Below, piece after piece: positions 31,445-43,330 of a DNA stretch of 64,000 nucleotides (within the stretch, counting starts at the first letter, position 1; the number at the start of each line of letters is the position of its first letter). The DNA lies in assembly GCA_036924085.1 (NCBI GenBank), contig JAVGWX010000013.1, positions 50,510,965 to 50,574,964 of the forward strand, given 5' to 3'. A program made the position numbers and the translations under genes. The DNA comes from Ariolimax columbianus (lineage: Eukaryota > Mollusca > Gastropoda > Stylommatophora > Arionidae). Below the pieces are notes generated by a model. That model ran no database searches, had not been told where the DNA came from, and saw only the letters and a list, made by a program, of their open reading frames with translations.

Positions 31445-31810
31445 TCAATCAATCGATCAAAAACTTGTCAGCTCCCTGTGGAGAATAGGTCCTCAACAAA
31501 TATTCGCCAAGTCTTCCTATAATGAGGAATCTGAGCCAATTCTGTCTGTCATGGTTGTTGCCTTTACATTTGTTTCCCAGTTGCCTCTTCCATGAGTGTC
31601 TCGGTCTTCCTCTACTTCTCTTGCCCTGTAGATTCCAGAATAGAGCTTGTCTGGTAATTTTATCCACTTGTTTCCGTAATGTGTGGCCTATCCATCGTCT
31701 CCTCCGTGTTTCATGCTCCACTGGTATTTATCCCGTTTCCCCCATCAGTTCTACGTTGGTGATCTTGCCCTGCCATTGCCTCCTTGTATTTTGCGCAGGC
31801 AACCATTTAC
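31445..31810 (-). pseudogene. LINE RT C-terminal fragment
   Basis: On the minus strand PVEHETRRRRWIGHTLRKQV, then TRQALFWNLQGKRSRGRPRH, matches the RRRRW.GHTLRK...WNPQGKR.RGRPR segment at the C-terminus of another RT family. The end, about 31449-31500, is frameshifted. Its left and right flanks are unrelated. Confidence 0.75.
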
Positions 31811-33040
31811 GAAAATCTTTACTTTTTTCATAACTTAACTTAAAGTTTTTATACTGGCTTAGAAGACTCATCAGAGTCTGTAGACAACCAGTCACATCTG
31901 CATTACCTTGCTTTAAAAGCTATGCCCATCCAATCTATTCTTAAATACATTAACTGTCTCTACCTCCACCTCCTCCTGGGGTAATGCATTCCAAGTATTC
32001 ACCACTCTCTGACTAAACAAACATTTCCTGATATCCAATCTGGACCTTTCTTTAGTTAATTTGTATCTATGCCCTCTTGTTCTCGTTGGTGGTTGTATTT
32101 TGAAAAAACAACTTGTTATAGTCTAATTTAACCTTTCCTGTAATTATCTTATAAACCTGTATTAAGTCACCTCGAAATCTTCTCTTTTCTAGATACTGTA
32201 GGCCGGTTTTTCTAAGTAAATGTAATTCTGGAATTATGTAATTCTGTAATTCTGGAATCCCACTTTCAATTTTGTCGCTCTTTTTTGTATACTTTCCAGC
32301 ATATTTGTATCTCCTCTACTATAAAGACTCCATACGTGTACACAGTACTCCAATCTATGTCTATCGAATGCTTAATACAGTTTGACAATCACTTCCTTAC
32401 TCCTATATTTCTTTTTATCATATCTAACATTGCATTTGCGTTTTTCACTACTACCTGGACTTGCTCATTCATTTTTCCTGTATGCTCTATTATAACCCCT
32501 GGGTTTCTTTCCTCATCTATCATTTTAATATTGTTCTCGCCCATTTTGAAGTTATGTTCCATATTGGATCTACCCATGTGGATGACTGTACATGTATCTA
32601 TATAAGACTTCATTTGCCATTTCACAGACCAGTCTCGAATTTGATCTAAATCCAACCTCAATATATCTACCTCTGCTATAGATGAGACACTCCTACATAG
32701 TTTTGTGTCACCTGCACATTTTTAAAATCATGGATCCCATATCAATGTCCAAATCGTTTATATAAATCAAAAATAATATCGCTCACCAAAACCGAGCCCT
32801 GTGACACTCCACGTTTTACTTCACACCACCCAGAGTACTCCTTATTTTTGCCCAGTCTCTGCCTTCTTCCCGTTTAACCAACTTTCAATCCATTCGGCAA
32901 CGTCCCCATCTATTCCATGTAATTTTAAATTTTAAAATAATCTCCGATGAGGTACTCTATCAAAAGCCTTTGCAAAGCTCCCACTTATCTATCATCTTAG
33001 TAACCTCCTCCATGAACTCCAATAGATTTGTTGAGCAACT
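31811..33040 (-). pseudogene. CR1-like LINE RT, antisense relic
   Basis: On the minus strand, from 33040 leftward with many shifts: GALQRLLIEYLI (remains of the AFDRVPH block), WCEVKRGVSQGSVL (RT motif B, GVPQGSVL), traces of the DDTKL block, LDLDQIRDWSVKWQMKSY, VQVVVKNANAMLDMIKRNIG, then the VQAWSPY and LERIQRR block, and an alignable tail ending ctttaagttaagttatg. It is the same family as 8465-9005 and includes the region corresponding to that copy's start. The catalytic core is destroyed. This is the longest CR1 copy here, but still lacks the endonuclease. Confidence 0.82.
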
Positions 33041-33242
33041 GTATCGTTGTATCTTAAACCTTGAAAGGAGAACTATTCACGTTTTGGGTTTAAGTAAACG
33101 GTCATTTGATTGATTGTTCCAAGACCATAGAGGTTCGTTTTCCATCAAGACTAGTAGGCAAGGAAGAAAGGAAATGGTAGATATTGGTTTACGGGGATGC
33201 GATTAGAAGATACAGTTTTATAATTTTTGATTACAATGAAAT

Positions 33243-35998
33243 AGTGACACTAAGGAAACTGAAGTTTCGCCTGAGAACACACAATGACATTGATGTATCG
33301 GAACTGAAGTCTCGTCTGAGAACACACAATGACATTGATGATCGGAACTGAAGTTTCGTCTCAGAACACACAATGACATTGATCAATCGGAACTGAAGTC
33401 TCGTCTGAGAACACACAATGACATTGATGTATCGGAACTGAAGTTTCGTCTGAGAACACACAATGACATTGATCAATCGGAACTGAAGTTTCGCCTGAGA
33501 ACACACAATGACATCGATGTATCGGAACTGAAGTTTCGTCTGAGAACACACAATGACATTGATCAATCGGAACTGAAGTTTCGCCTGAGAACACACAATG
33601 ACATCGATGTATCGGAACTGAAGTCTCGTCTCAGAACACACAATGACATTGATGTATCGGAACTGAAGTCTCGTCTGAGAACACACAATGACATTGATGT
33701 ATCGGAACTGAAGTCTCGTCTGAGAACACACAATGACATTGATGTATCGGAACTGAAGTCTCGTCTGAGAACACACAATGACATTGATGTATCGGAACTG
33801 AAGTCTCGTCTGAGAACACACAATGACATTGATGTATCGGAACGGAAGTCTCGTCTGAGAACACACAATGACATTGATGTATCGGAACTGAAGTCTCGTC
33901 TGAGAACACACAATGACATTGATGTATCGGAACTGAAGTCTCGTCTGAGAACACACAATGACAATGATGTATCGGAACTGAAGTCTCGTCTGAGAACACA
34001 CAATGACATTGATGTATCGGAAATGAAGTCTTGTCTGAGAACACACAATGACATTGATGTATCGGAACTGAAGTCTCGTCTGAGAACACACAATGACATT
34101 GATGTATCGGAACTGAAGTCTCGTCTGAGAACACACAATGACATTGATGTATCGGAACTGAAGTCTCGTCTGAGAACACACAATGACATTGATGTATCGG
34201 AACTGAAGTCTCGTCTGAGAACACACAATGACATTGATGTATCGGAACTGAAGTCTCGTCTGAGAACACACAATGACATTGATGTATCGGAACTGAAGTC
34301 TCGTCTGAGAACACACAATGACATTGATGTATCGGAACTGAAGTCTCGTCTGAGAACACACAATGACATTGATGTATCGGAAATGAAGTCTTGTCTGAGA
34401 ACACACAATGACATTGATGTATCGGAACTGAAGTCTCGTCTGAGAACACACAATGACATTGATGTATCGGAACTGAAGTCTCGTCTGAGAACACACAATG
34501 ACATTGATGTATCGGAACTGAAGTCTCGTCTGAGAACACACAATGACATTGATGTATCGGAACTGAAGTCTCGTCTGAGAACACACAATGACATTGATGT
34601 ATCGGAACTGAAGTCTCGTCTGAGAACACACAATGACATTGATGTATCGGAACTGAAGTCTCGTCTGAGAACACACAATGACATTGATGTATCGGAACTG
34701 AAGTCTCGTCTGAGAACACACAATGACATTGATGTATCGGAACTGAAGTCTCGTCTGAGAACACACAATGACATTGATGTATCGGAAATGAAGTCTTGTC
34801 TGAGAACACACAATGACATTGATGTATCGGAACTGAAGTCTCGTCTGAGAACACACAATGACATTGATGTATCGGAACTGAAGTCTCGTCTGAGAACACA
34901 CAATGACATTGATGTATCGGAACTGAAGTCTCGTCTGAGAACACACAATGACATTGATGTATCGGAACTGAAGTCTCGTCTGAGAACACACAATGACATT
35001 GATGTATCGGAACTGAAGTCTCGTCTGAGAACACACAATGACATTGATGTATCGGAACTGAAGTCTCGTCTGAGAACACACAATGACATTGATGTATCGG
35101 AACTGAAGTCTCGTCTGAGAACACACAATGACATTGATGTATCGGAAATGAAGTCTTGTCTGAGAACACACAATGACATTGATGTATCGGAACTGAAGTC
35201 TCGTCTGAGAACACACAATGACATTGATGTATCGGAACTGAAGTCTCGTCTGAGAACACACAATGACATTGATGTATCGGAACTGAAGTCTCGTCTGAGA
35301 ACACACAATGACATTGATGTATCGGAACTGAAGTCTCGTCTGAGAACACACAATGACATTGATGTATCGGAACTGAAGTCTCGTCTGAGAACACACAATG
35401 ACATTGATGTATCGGAACTGAAGTCTCGTCTGAGAACACACAATGACATTGATGTATCGGAACTGAAGTCTCGTCTGAGAACACACAATGACATTGATGT
35501 ATCGGAACTGAAGTCTCGTCTGAGAACACACAATGACATTGATGTATCGGAACTGAAGTCTCGTCTGAGAACACACAATGACATTGATGTATCGGAACTG
35601 AAGTCTCGTCTGAGAACACACAATGACATTGATGTATCGGAAATGAAGTCTTGTCTGAGAACACACAATGACATTGATGTATCGGAACTGAAGTCTCGTC
35701 TGAGAACACACAATGACATTGATGTATCGGAACTGAAGTCTCGTCTGAGAACACACAATGACATTGATGTATCGGAACTGAAGTCTCGTCTGAGAACACA
35801 CAATGACATTGATGTATCGGAACTGAAGTCTCGTCTGAGAACACACAATGACATTGATGTATCGGAACTGAAGTCTCGTCTGAGAACACACAATGACATT
35901 GATGTATCGGAACTGAAGTCTCGTCTGAGAACACACAATGACATTGATGTATCGGAACTGAAGTTTCGTCTGAGAACACACAATGACATTGATGTATC
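33243..35998. repeat. 45-bp in-frame array inside transposase, about 61 copies
   Basis: The unit is gaactgaagtctcgtctgag then aacacacaatgacattgatgtatcg, encoding ELKSRLRTHNDIDVS. The transposase frame enters from RKLKFRLRTHNDIDVS at the left and leaves into KCMLWRTVKDIGF at the right, so native codons were multiplied in frame. The left 400 bp alternate 'gatgtatcgg' with 'gatcaatcgg' (dimers). A variant with 'aaatgaagtcttgtctg' recurs about every 8-11 units (about 34021, 34381, 34786, 35146, 35641). This points to later block duplication. Confidence 0.95.
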
Positions 35999-36649
35999 AA
36001 AATGTATGTTGTGGAGAACTGTAAAGGACATAGGCTTTACCTTTAGAAGGTTTGCTAGCGGGAGAAACATCATCTGGGAGAAGCCACATCTAGTATCCAC
36101 GAGAAGCAAGTATTTACGTGAAGTACGCGAAATGCGTATGCAATGTTACGATATTTTTTGTATTTGGGAGAAATTTGGAGCAATGCTCACCACACAAATG
36201 AAAAGGAATGGCAGTCAGCGGATGGAACGGTTAACATATTAGTACCGAGTGGCAAAGGACAGCGCTTGATATTAGCACATGCAGGTAGCATACATAATTG
36301 GCTGGCGAAGAATGCAGAGCTGGTATTTCCTTCAAATTATACTGGCGATCGAGCCTATCATACTGAGATGGATGGTAACGTATTTAGAAAGTGGATTGAA
36401 AAAAAACTGTCCTTCTGTCTTTGGATAGACCCTTGTGTCTGATAATGGGCAATGCATCATACCACAACGCAGTGACACAAGAAGACAGAATCCAGACATC
36501 ATCCAGTACAAAAGATGCAAAAAGATGTGGCTAACAAAAGAACACTTACCATTTAAAGAAAATTATCTAAAATCTGAATTGCTTTCCCTTGTCAAGCAAT
36601 CTTGAAAAGAAATAATATTTCATATAGATAAGCTGATCCAAGATCATGG

Positions 36650-36910
36650 TCATATGTGTTTTAGACTGCCACCTTACGTACTCACACGTAAACCATATAC
36701 GTTTGAGACTGCCACCTTACCATTGTACGTAAACCATATATGTTTGAGATTGCCACCTTACCATTCATACGCAAACCATATATGTTTGAGACTGCCACCT
36801 TTTCATTCACACGTAAACCATATATGTTTTAGACTGCCACCTTACCTACTCACACGTAAACCATATATGTTTGAGACTGCCACCTTACCATTCACAAGTA
36901 AACCTTTTTG
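36650..36910. repeat. 42-bp tandem array in transposase C-terminal part, 6 copies
   Basis: The unit is tgtttgagactgccacctta then ccattcacacgtaaaccatata. Native codons read CLRLPPYHSHVN, just before the third catalytic block (FDLVWAKVKG). The array is a second, independent expansion in the same gene. Confidence 0.9.
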
Positions 36911-37140
36911 ATCTCGTTTGGGCGAAAGTTAAAGGACAAGTAGCAGCTGAAAATAAAACTTTCCCACTATTCGATATGAAAGACTTAACATACTCCGTCC
37001 TCTAAAATTTAGACAAAGATTATTGGGCTAAAATGTGAGAACCATGTCTTGAAATAGGAAGAGGGCTATTGAAAAAAAAGATGGACTGTAGTTTGTTCAA
37101 CCGAGAACAGCCATCAATTTGTTGGAATCGTCCGACTCTG

Positions 37141-38314
37141 ATTAAGTGAAAAATTAACTAACACCTTTGTTTTCAGAGAAACAGAAGTTCCCATCACCTA
37201 CGGTCCAATAAGTTAGAAGATGGATCTCAGAAATGAATTTTAAACATTTATTCTTTGCTTCAGCCTCTATTTATAAACATGGACCAATCCATCTGAAGTA
37301 TGTACTTTCTATATTCTTTTAATCATGTGCTTTTACATCTTCACACATTCTTTCTACGAAATGCGCAGTTACTTCTTACAGTTCCTTAAACACACGAACT
37401 ACATTAACAAGGACATTATCTGTTACCTAATGCAGAAAATCTCATTCGAATTGGAGACACACCTTCGCGTAAAGACATACATTTAAACAAATGTACGGTA
37501 AATTATTTTCTGCAGGTACACAATAAATTCTGTGCTAACAAAGATCAAAGGAACTAGTCGCTTTCAGAAAATAGGGCGACCTCAAAAAATGGAAATTATA
37601 AAGTAATTGGGACATTGGAGAGATAAGACAGCAAACACAAAATCACGTTAATCAGTGCAAGGGTTCCTGAGATATAAGACCGCAATTGACGGCAAACCAT
37701 TGTTACCCGGACTATAGAATGTTCACCACATTATTTTTTATCATGTTTGTATTTCTTTAATGTTGAATATAATGCAATACTAAACAGTACCCTGTTACTT
37801 ATTTCTGTGGGAAATTTTGACATGTTTAAAAAAAAACGTAAAAAAAGGTCAAACTAATTTTATTAATTTTAAACAGCCCAAAAATATTTAAAAATCAAAC
37901 GAATTGTCTAACACCAAACAAAGCATTAAAAACATCCAAAATTAATTTTCTAACGTCAAACAACTTTTAAAAAAAGTTAAACTTGTGGAATTTGGTTTTT
38001 AGAAAGACTACGAGATTTACGTTGTCTGCTGTCGGCGGTGAAAAAACTAATGCGGATTTTTATCCCTAATAATAAACACCGATTAAATATTGTAGCCAGA
38101 TATGTCAAACATAGACGCTGTTATATTGTCAACACTTGTGGAAAGAAAATAGGGAATAATTTATAAATGATAAAATCTGAAGTTAGCCGTCAAATGAAGT
38201 GAAATTAGCTGAGGTGTTCATAAAAAAAAAATGCTTATCTTCCCACGCAGTTTCTTTTTCTGTCAGACGTTGGAAAAGGGAGTAAAATCCTGGAAACCTT
38301 GGTAAGACTATACA
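37141..38314. other. No recognisable gene, AT-rich
   Basis: AT-rich DNA with poly-A stretches. The right terminal part of the transposon could lie here, but I found no matching inverted repeat by eye. Confidence 0.5.
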
Positions 38315-38740
38315 CAGTGGAGAAAACGTCTTGCGGGGTATCAAGACTGTGGAGAAAACGACTTGCGGGACATCAAGACTGTACAAAGTGGAGAAAACGT
38401 CATGCAGGGCATCAAGACTGTGGAGAAAACGTCTTGTGGGACTGTACAGGGCATCAAGACTGTACAAAGTGGAGAAAACGTCATACATGACATCAAAGCT
38501 GCACAAAGTGGAGAAAACGTCATGCAGGATATCAAGACTTTACAAAGTGCAGAAAACGTCATTCAAGACATCAAGACGCACAAAGTGAAGAAAACGTCAT
38601 TGCAGGATGTCAAGACTGAACAAAGTGGAGAACAAGTCATGTATGACATCAAGACTGAACAAAGTGGAGAACAAGTCATGTATGACATCAAGATTGCACA
38701 AATTGAAGAAAACGTCACGCGGAACATAGATTTACAAAGG
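38315..38740. repeat. 39-bp degenerate tandem array, about 10 copies
   Basis: The unit is tacaaagtggagaaaacgtc then atgcaggacatcaagactg. Units vary by small indels (some lack 'tacaaag'), so it is older or less homogenised than its neighbours. Confidence 0.88.
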
Positions 38741-38959
38741 ATTAATTTGTTTTGATATATACTTTAAATGTTTCGAAAAGTATCATCTCTCGAGCCTGTA
38801 ACACCGGACAGCAGGGCTAAAGCGTAGATAAAAGGGAAATAAATAATTTATATATTGACCATGTTAAACTATATTACAGAGACGTGGATTGATACTAGAT
38901 TGTCTACGCAGTCCAACGACATAACTGGATAGATGAGATTATAGTATGAGGAAGGGATA

Positions 38960-39160
38960 TGAGACTAATGTATGATCAGGCAAAACATACTGATCGGACA
39001 TGTTAGTCAGGGTCAGGCAAAACATACTGATCGGACAATGTTAGTCAGGGTCAGGCAAAACACACTGATCGGACATGTTAGTTAGGGTCAGGCAAGCATA
39101 CTGGCCAAGACCACAACTCACTTCTATGTAGTTGTCCCTGGAAACAGACTTTTTCATGAA
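38960..39160 (+). mobile_element. SINE-B fragment with three 37-bp units
   Basis: Three units of 'gtcaggcaaaacatactgat' then 'cggacatgttag', followed by 'aagcatactggccaagacca' and 'gtccctggaaacagact'. Order and orientation match 15205-15537. It is an intermediate between two units there and about 105 at 59-63 kb. Confidence 0.78.
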
Positions 39161-39420
39161 TGGACATTATCGAAGTTTTTACTTATTTATTTAAAAGAAA
39201 AAGATATCGACATGTCCACCCCCTAACACGAAATGGAATGTTCCTTTGCGGTCATCAGCTGTTAAATACGAATGATGGGAACCCAGGGAACTCTGTTTTA
39301 GGTGAATTAAGTAACAAGTACCCACAGTTGTATTGTTTGCCGTTCTTGATGAAGACCTTTTCATCGTAACGTATGTTTCTTTTCCGTTTTAGTTTTAACT
39401 CGGTATCTAACTTAAAAAAA
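39161..39420. other. Unassigned; shares a block with 47100-47165
   Basis: 'ttgatgaagaccttttcatcg' then taacgtatgtttctttt is also found at 47110-47150 (ctgatgaagaccttttgttcg then taacgtatgtttctttt). The block has some resemblance to a hammerhead core (CTGATGA ... GAAAC). Confidence 0.45.
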
Positions 39421-39534
39421 GGCAACCTGAAGCTGTGCACGAACTACCGAACTATCGCGCTGATCAGCCACGCTAGCAAGATACTCTTGCGAATCCTGTA
39501 AAGAAGGATAGAGACAAGGTTTGAATCTGAAATT

Positions 39535-39968
39535 GGGATCAAGATGCCGAGCAGCGCATGAGCTGCAGTGGTCAGCGACTCATAGCTGACTGCTAGCATC
39601 AGGGCCAGCGAACCATAGCTGACTGCTAGCATCAAGACCAGCGAACCATAGCTGCCAAGACCCTTCTACACCTCCACGCTGTGATCCTGGATAACAGGCT
39701 GCAGTAGAGGCAGACTGGATAAGGAGAAGGGATCGAAGAGGGAATGCTAACCCGGTACTAAAAAAATGCTTGCTGAAGTCGGATGTGTTGGACCGAAAGG
39801 TGCAAATATCGCAGCCAAGCTGTAAAACTACGACACAGGGCATTCCGTTCTCTGGACTACATTCTGCTACTTAGCCCTTTCAGGGTTTGGTAGTGGGAGA
39901 TTGATAACTAACGAAGAAGAAGAAGAAGAAGAAGAAGAAGAAGAAGAAGAAAAAGAAGAAGAAAAAGA
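39535..39968 (+). mobile_element. SINE-A inserted in RT relic, perfect 13-bp TSD
   Basis: Full-length SINE-A from GGGATCAAGATG to (GAA)n then AAAAAGA. The 13-bp TSD tgaatctgaaatt is at 39522-39534 and 39969-39981. Removing the insert restores one reading frame of the RT across the site. It holds two 33-bp modules ('tgactgctagcatcagggcc' and 'tgactgctagcatcaagacc'). Confidence 0.93.
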
Positions 39969-40567
39969 TGAATCTGAAATTCACGTAGTCCAGGCAGGTT
40001 TCATGAAAGACAGAGGGACCAGGGACCACATATTCAATCTAAGGAATATCTACGAAAAATGTAGAGAGTTTAATGTAGACCTGTACACATGTTTCATTGA
40101 TTACACCAAGGCCTTCGACACGGTAAAACATCAAAATCTGTGGAGAATCATGAAGGAAATTGGTTTTCGTTTGCATACAGTCCATCTCATTGAAACATTA
40201 TACCAAGATCAACAAGCCGCTGCCCGAGTATATAGGCAAACATCAGATTGGTTTGTAGTACAAAAGGGAGTCCGGCAGGGATGTATCCTCTCACCTTATC
40301 TGTACAACATGTATGCGGAATGTATAATGAGAAATGTTCGAGAAGACGTGAACATTGAAAGTTTCGACCCATTTACGATTGGGGGGAATGAGATTCCAGA
40401 GTTACAATACGCAAATGACAGAGTGACACTATCAAGAAGTGCAGAAGAGCTAGAGCAGCTACTTTCAGCCGTTAATGGACATAGTAAAGATCAAAACCTG
40501 TTTACAAACATAAATAATAATAATAGCTGTCCATCGTTGTCGATGAGAACCGCCGACATCATCATTG

Positions 40568-41645
40568 TCACAGATTTCCCTGTTGGGTGTGGGTGCGCAT
40601 GTGGCTGAACAGGCCAATGCGAGCACGAAAACATCTGCTACACATGGGGCACACGAGGTTTGTAGAAGGGGATGGTGTTCCCGCTGCTCGGGATTTCCGC
40701 GTCCCGCGTCTGTTCTGGGCTTTCACAACACGGTCATCTTCACCGGCAGCTACACACGATTTGACTGCGCTTCTCCAGTCAGATCTGTTTTGAGCAAGAC
40801 ATTCCCAGGTGTCGTTGTCTATGTGGCAACGTTTTAGTGAGTCCTTCAGACCGTCTTTAAAACGTTTCTTTGGGCGCCCTCTCTCGCGCCATCCCTCTCT
40901 CAGCTCGCCGTACAGAAGCTTCTTTGGGAGCCGCTCGTCTGACATACGGACGAGGTGTCCGGCCCATCCTAGTCGTGCTTTTTCTAGCAGTGCATGGATC
41001 CTGGGCATGTTAGCCCTCGAGAGGACCTCGATGTCAGTGACACGATCTTGCCATCGGATGTGGAATATTCGCCTCAGGCAACCTGTGTGGAAGTGGTTTA
41101 ACCTCCTTGCATGTCCAGAGTATACAGTCCAGCTTTCGCAAGCGTATAGTAGGGTTGGAATGATGGTTGCACGGTAGACTTTGAGTTTGGTCTTGACGCT
41201 GATGCCACGACGTGCCCAGACCATCGAGCGCATTTTACCAAAGGCTGTGCTGGCCTTTGCTATTCTGCTTGCCACCTCATCGTCTAGGCTGACAGATCTC
41301 GATAGCGTGCTGCCCAGATATGTGAATTTGTCTACGGCATTCAACGTCTGCCCGCTGACTGTAGTCTCTGGTTTTGTGTACGGCATGTCTGGTGCTGGTT
41401 GGTACATGACCTCTATTTTTTTGGCATTTATGGTCAGGCCAAAATATTTGCATGCGGCAGAGAACTGGTCCATTCCAACCTGCATGTTCAGTTCTGAGTT
41501 GCTCATTAGAGCGCAGTCGTCAGCAAAAACAAGTTCCCTGATTATGTCGCCAGCCACTTTGGTTTTGGCCTTCATTCTTCTGGAATTGAGTAACTTGCCA
41601 TCTGTGCGGTACTTTATGGGTATTCCAAGCTCCAATGAGACTCAA
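40568..41645 (-). pseudogene. LINE RT C-terminal half with C2H2 zinc finger
   Basis: This is the second part of the protein begun at 43330, in another frame. It holds RT motif C as ELVFADDCALMS with both catalytic Asp intact, FGLTINAKKIEVMYQPAP, DKFTYLGSTLSRSVSLDDEV, LKVYRATIIPTLLYACESWT, GWAGHLVRMSDERLPKKLLY, ERGRPKKRFKDGLKDSLKRC and the terminal finger LVCPMCSRCFRARIGLFSHM followed by RTH. The finger (C-x2-C ... H-x3-H) probably binds nucleic acid. In relatives at 20.7-23 kb, 24.7-25.3 kb and 53.5-54.7 kb it is the place where RT homology ends or is amplified. The first Met of this frame is not a real start. A frameshift at about 41625-41645 separates it from the upstream half. Confidence 0.87.
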
Positions 41646-43330
41646 TGAGTCTGTCATCGTGTCCGCGAACATCATGCTGAACAAAGTCGGAGCGAGTACA
41701 CAATCTTGTTTTACTCCATTTGATACTAGAAACGTCTTAGAGATTGCACCGCTGTCCAGTACACGAGCACACATGCCTTCGTGTAGCTGTTTCACCATTG
41801 TTATGAACTTTTTGGGGCAGCCAAACTTAGACATTATCATCCACAACCCTCCTCTGTTTACTGTATCAAATGCCTTTGTCAAATCAATAAATGTGGTGTA
41901 CAAGGCCTGATTTTGTTCTCGACACTTCTCTTGTACTTGGCGAACGGCAAAAATCATGTCCACTGTTCCTCTTCCGGCTTTGAATCCACATTGGCTGTCT
42001 GGGAGGTGGTGGCTTTCTTCAAGGTGTTTGTTGATCCTGTTTAGCAGTAAGCGCGCTAGGATCTTGCCTGCTACGGAGAGTAGCGATATTCCTCGATGAT
42101 TGTCGCATTCCTGACGGTTGGCTTTTCTTTTGTACAGGTGAACGATTGAGGCGTTCTTTAGCTCCTGCGGAATTTTACCTTCAGCCCACATGTGACAGAA
42201 GAGTTCAGTGATCCTTCTGGATAGGCCAGCTGTCTTATATACCTCTGCTGGTATTGCATCAGCTCCTGGAGCTTTTCCTATAGATAGTGAACTGATTGCC
42301 CTGTCGACTTCCTCCTCAGTAATGACTTCATCCAACGCCAGGTTCAGTTCCACCTGCGGCATTCGCCGGATGGCCTCTTCATTTATGGACGATGGGTGGT
42401 TTAGTATTTTGCAGAAGTGGTCTGCCCATCTGTCTAGAATCTGAACCTTATCTGTTAGCAGTACCCCATCCGCACTGCGAACTGGAGTATTACTAGAGGG
42501 CTGCGGGCCGTAGAGAGCTTTCAGTGCCTCGTAAAACCGTTTGGTGTCATGACGCTCGGCGAACATCTCAATTTCGTCAGCTCTTTTGCTGAGCCAGGAG
42601 TCTTGCATCTCTCTAAGCCTGGCCTGGACAGCTTTGCGAGCAGTATTGAAGGCAGCTTTTGCTGCCGGAGATGGTGTGTCCCTCAGGCATTCCCTGTGCG
42701 CTTCATGTTTTGCATCGAGAAGGCCCTGTATTTCTAGATCGTTCTCATCAAACCAGTCCTTATCCTTGCGCGTGAGTGGGCCAATGTGTTTAACAGCTGT
42801 ATCGTAGAGTGTGTTTCTCAATGATGCCCAGTTCTCTTCGATGTCGTTCTTTTCAAAACGAAGCTCAGACAGTCTACCCTCAGGCTCTTCCTGGAAGCCT
42901 CCTGTCGTGGGTTCGAATTTCAGCTGAGAGACATTTAGCCTCCTCGGTGGTTTCTTTCCCTGGGGGCGCATTTTGGACTGGATCTTGAAGTTTAGCTTGG
43001 CACCACACATGCTCTTCGTTACCATAGCATCCGCTCGATCCCTACGTCTGATGATAATGTAGTCAATGAGGTGCCAGTGGCGGGACCTTGGGTGCATCCA
43101 TGTGGTTCTATTTCGGACAGGTAGTCGGAAAGCTGTGTTTGTAATGAGTAGTTCATTTGCGGCACATGTCCTCAGAAGGAGCAGTCCGTTACTATTGCAT
43201 TTTCCGATACCATGTCTGCCAATGGCCCCCTCCCAGGCTGTATGGTCTGTGCCAACCCTAGCGTTAAAATCACCGAGGATGACCAGTTTGTCAGATTTGG
43301 GGACTGCAGCGATGAGCTCCTCAGGGTCCT
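41620..43330 (-). pseudogene. LINE endonuclease C-terminus and RT N-terminal half
   Basis: From 43330 leftward on the minus strand: KLVILGDFNARVGTD and RTTWMHPRSRHWHLIDYIII are the GDFN and HP..HW.LIDY blocks of an APE-type endonuclease. The frame continues through KDWFDENDLEIQGLLDAKHE and VITEEEVDRAISSLSIGKAP (GKAPG block) to NHRGISLLSVAGKILARLLL, CGFKAGRGTVDMIFAVRQ, TTFIDLTKAFDTVNRGGLW (motif A, Asp intact) and NGVKQDCVLAPTLFSMMFAD (motif B, QG changed to QD). It runs out of frame just after TMTDSL. The open frame of about 525 residues indicates a young copy. The N-terminal half of the endonuclease is missing. Confidence 0.87.

Larger units (their letters stand above)
33075..37140 (+). pseudogene. 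DDE transposase relic (IS630/Tc1/mariner-like) with two internal arrays
   Basis: Plus-strand pieces in order: LSKRSFDRLFQDHRGS (N-terminal HTH region), DAIRRYSFIIFDYNEIVTLR, KLKFRLRTHNDIDVS, the 45-bp array, then KCMLWRTVKDIGFTFRRFAS, NIIWEKPHLVSTRSKYL, YLGEIWSNAHHTNEKEW, GKGQRLILAHAGS, MGNASYHNAV, KENYLKSELLSLVKQ, QDHGHMCFRLPPY, a 42-bp array and FDLVWAKVKGQVAAENKTF. This is the layout of animal DDE transposases with YLDET, DNASYHN and NPIE/DLVW motifs. The first two catalytic Asp are Gly here (YLGEI, MGNAS). The third-position Asp of FDLVW is kept. Several frameshifts occur. Terminal inverted repeats were not found. Confidence 0.82.

Noticed and set aside
33231..36242. Very long open frames on both strands (up to 916 codons)
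   Set aside because: They arise from a 45-bp repeat without stop codons in several frames. Only one plus-strand frame is continuous with transposase codons, and that gene is broken elsewhere.
33040..37200. Terminal inverted repeats of the transposase relic
   Set aside because: None seen by eye. The ends may be decayed or removed by neighbouring insertions.
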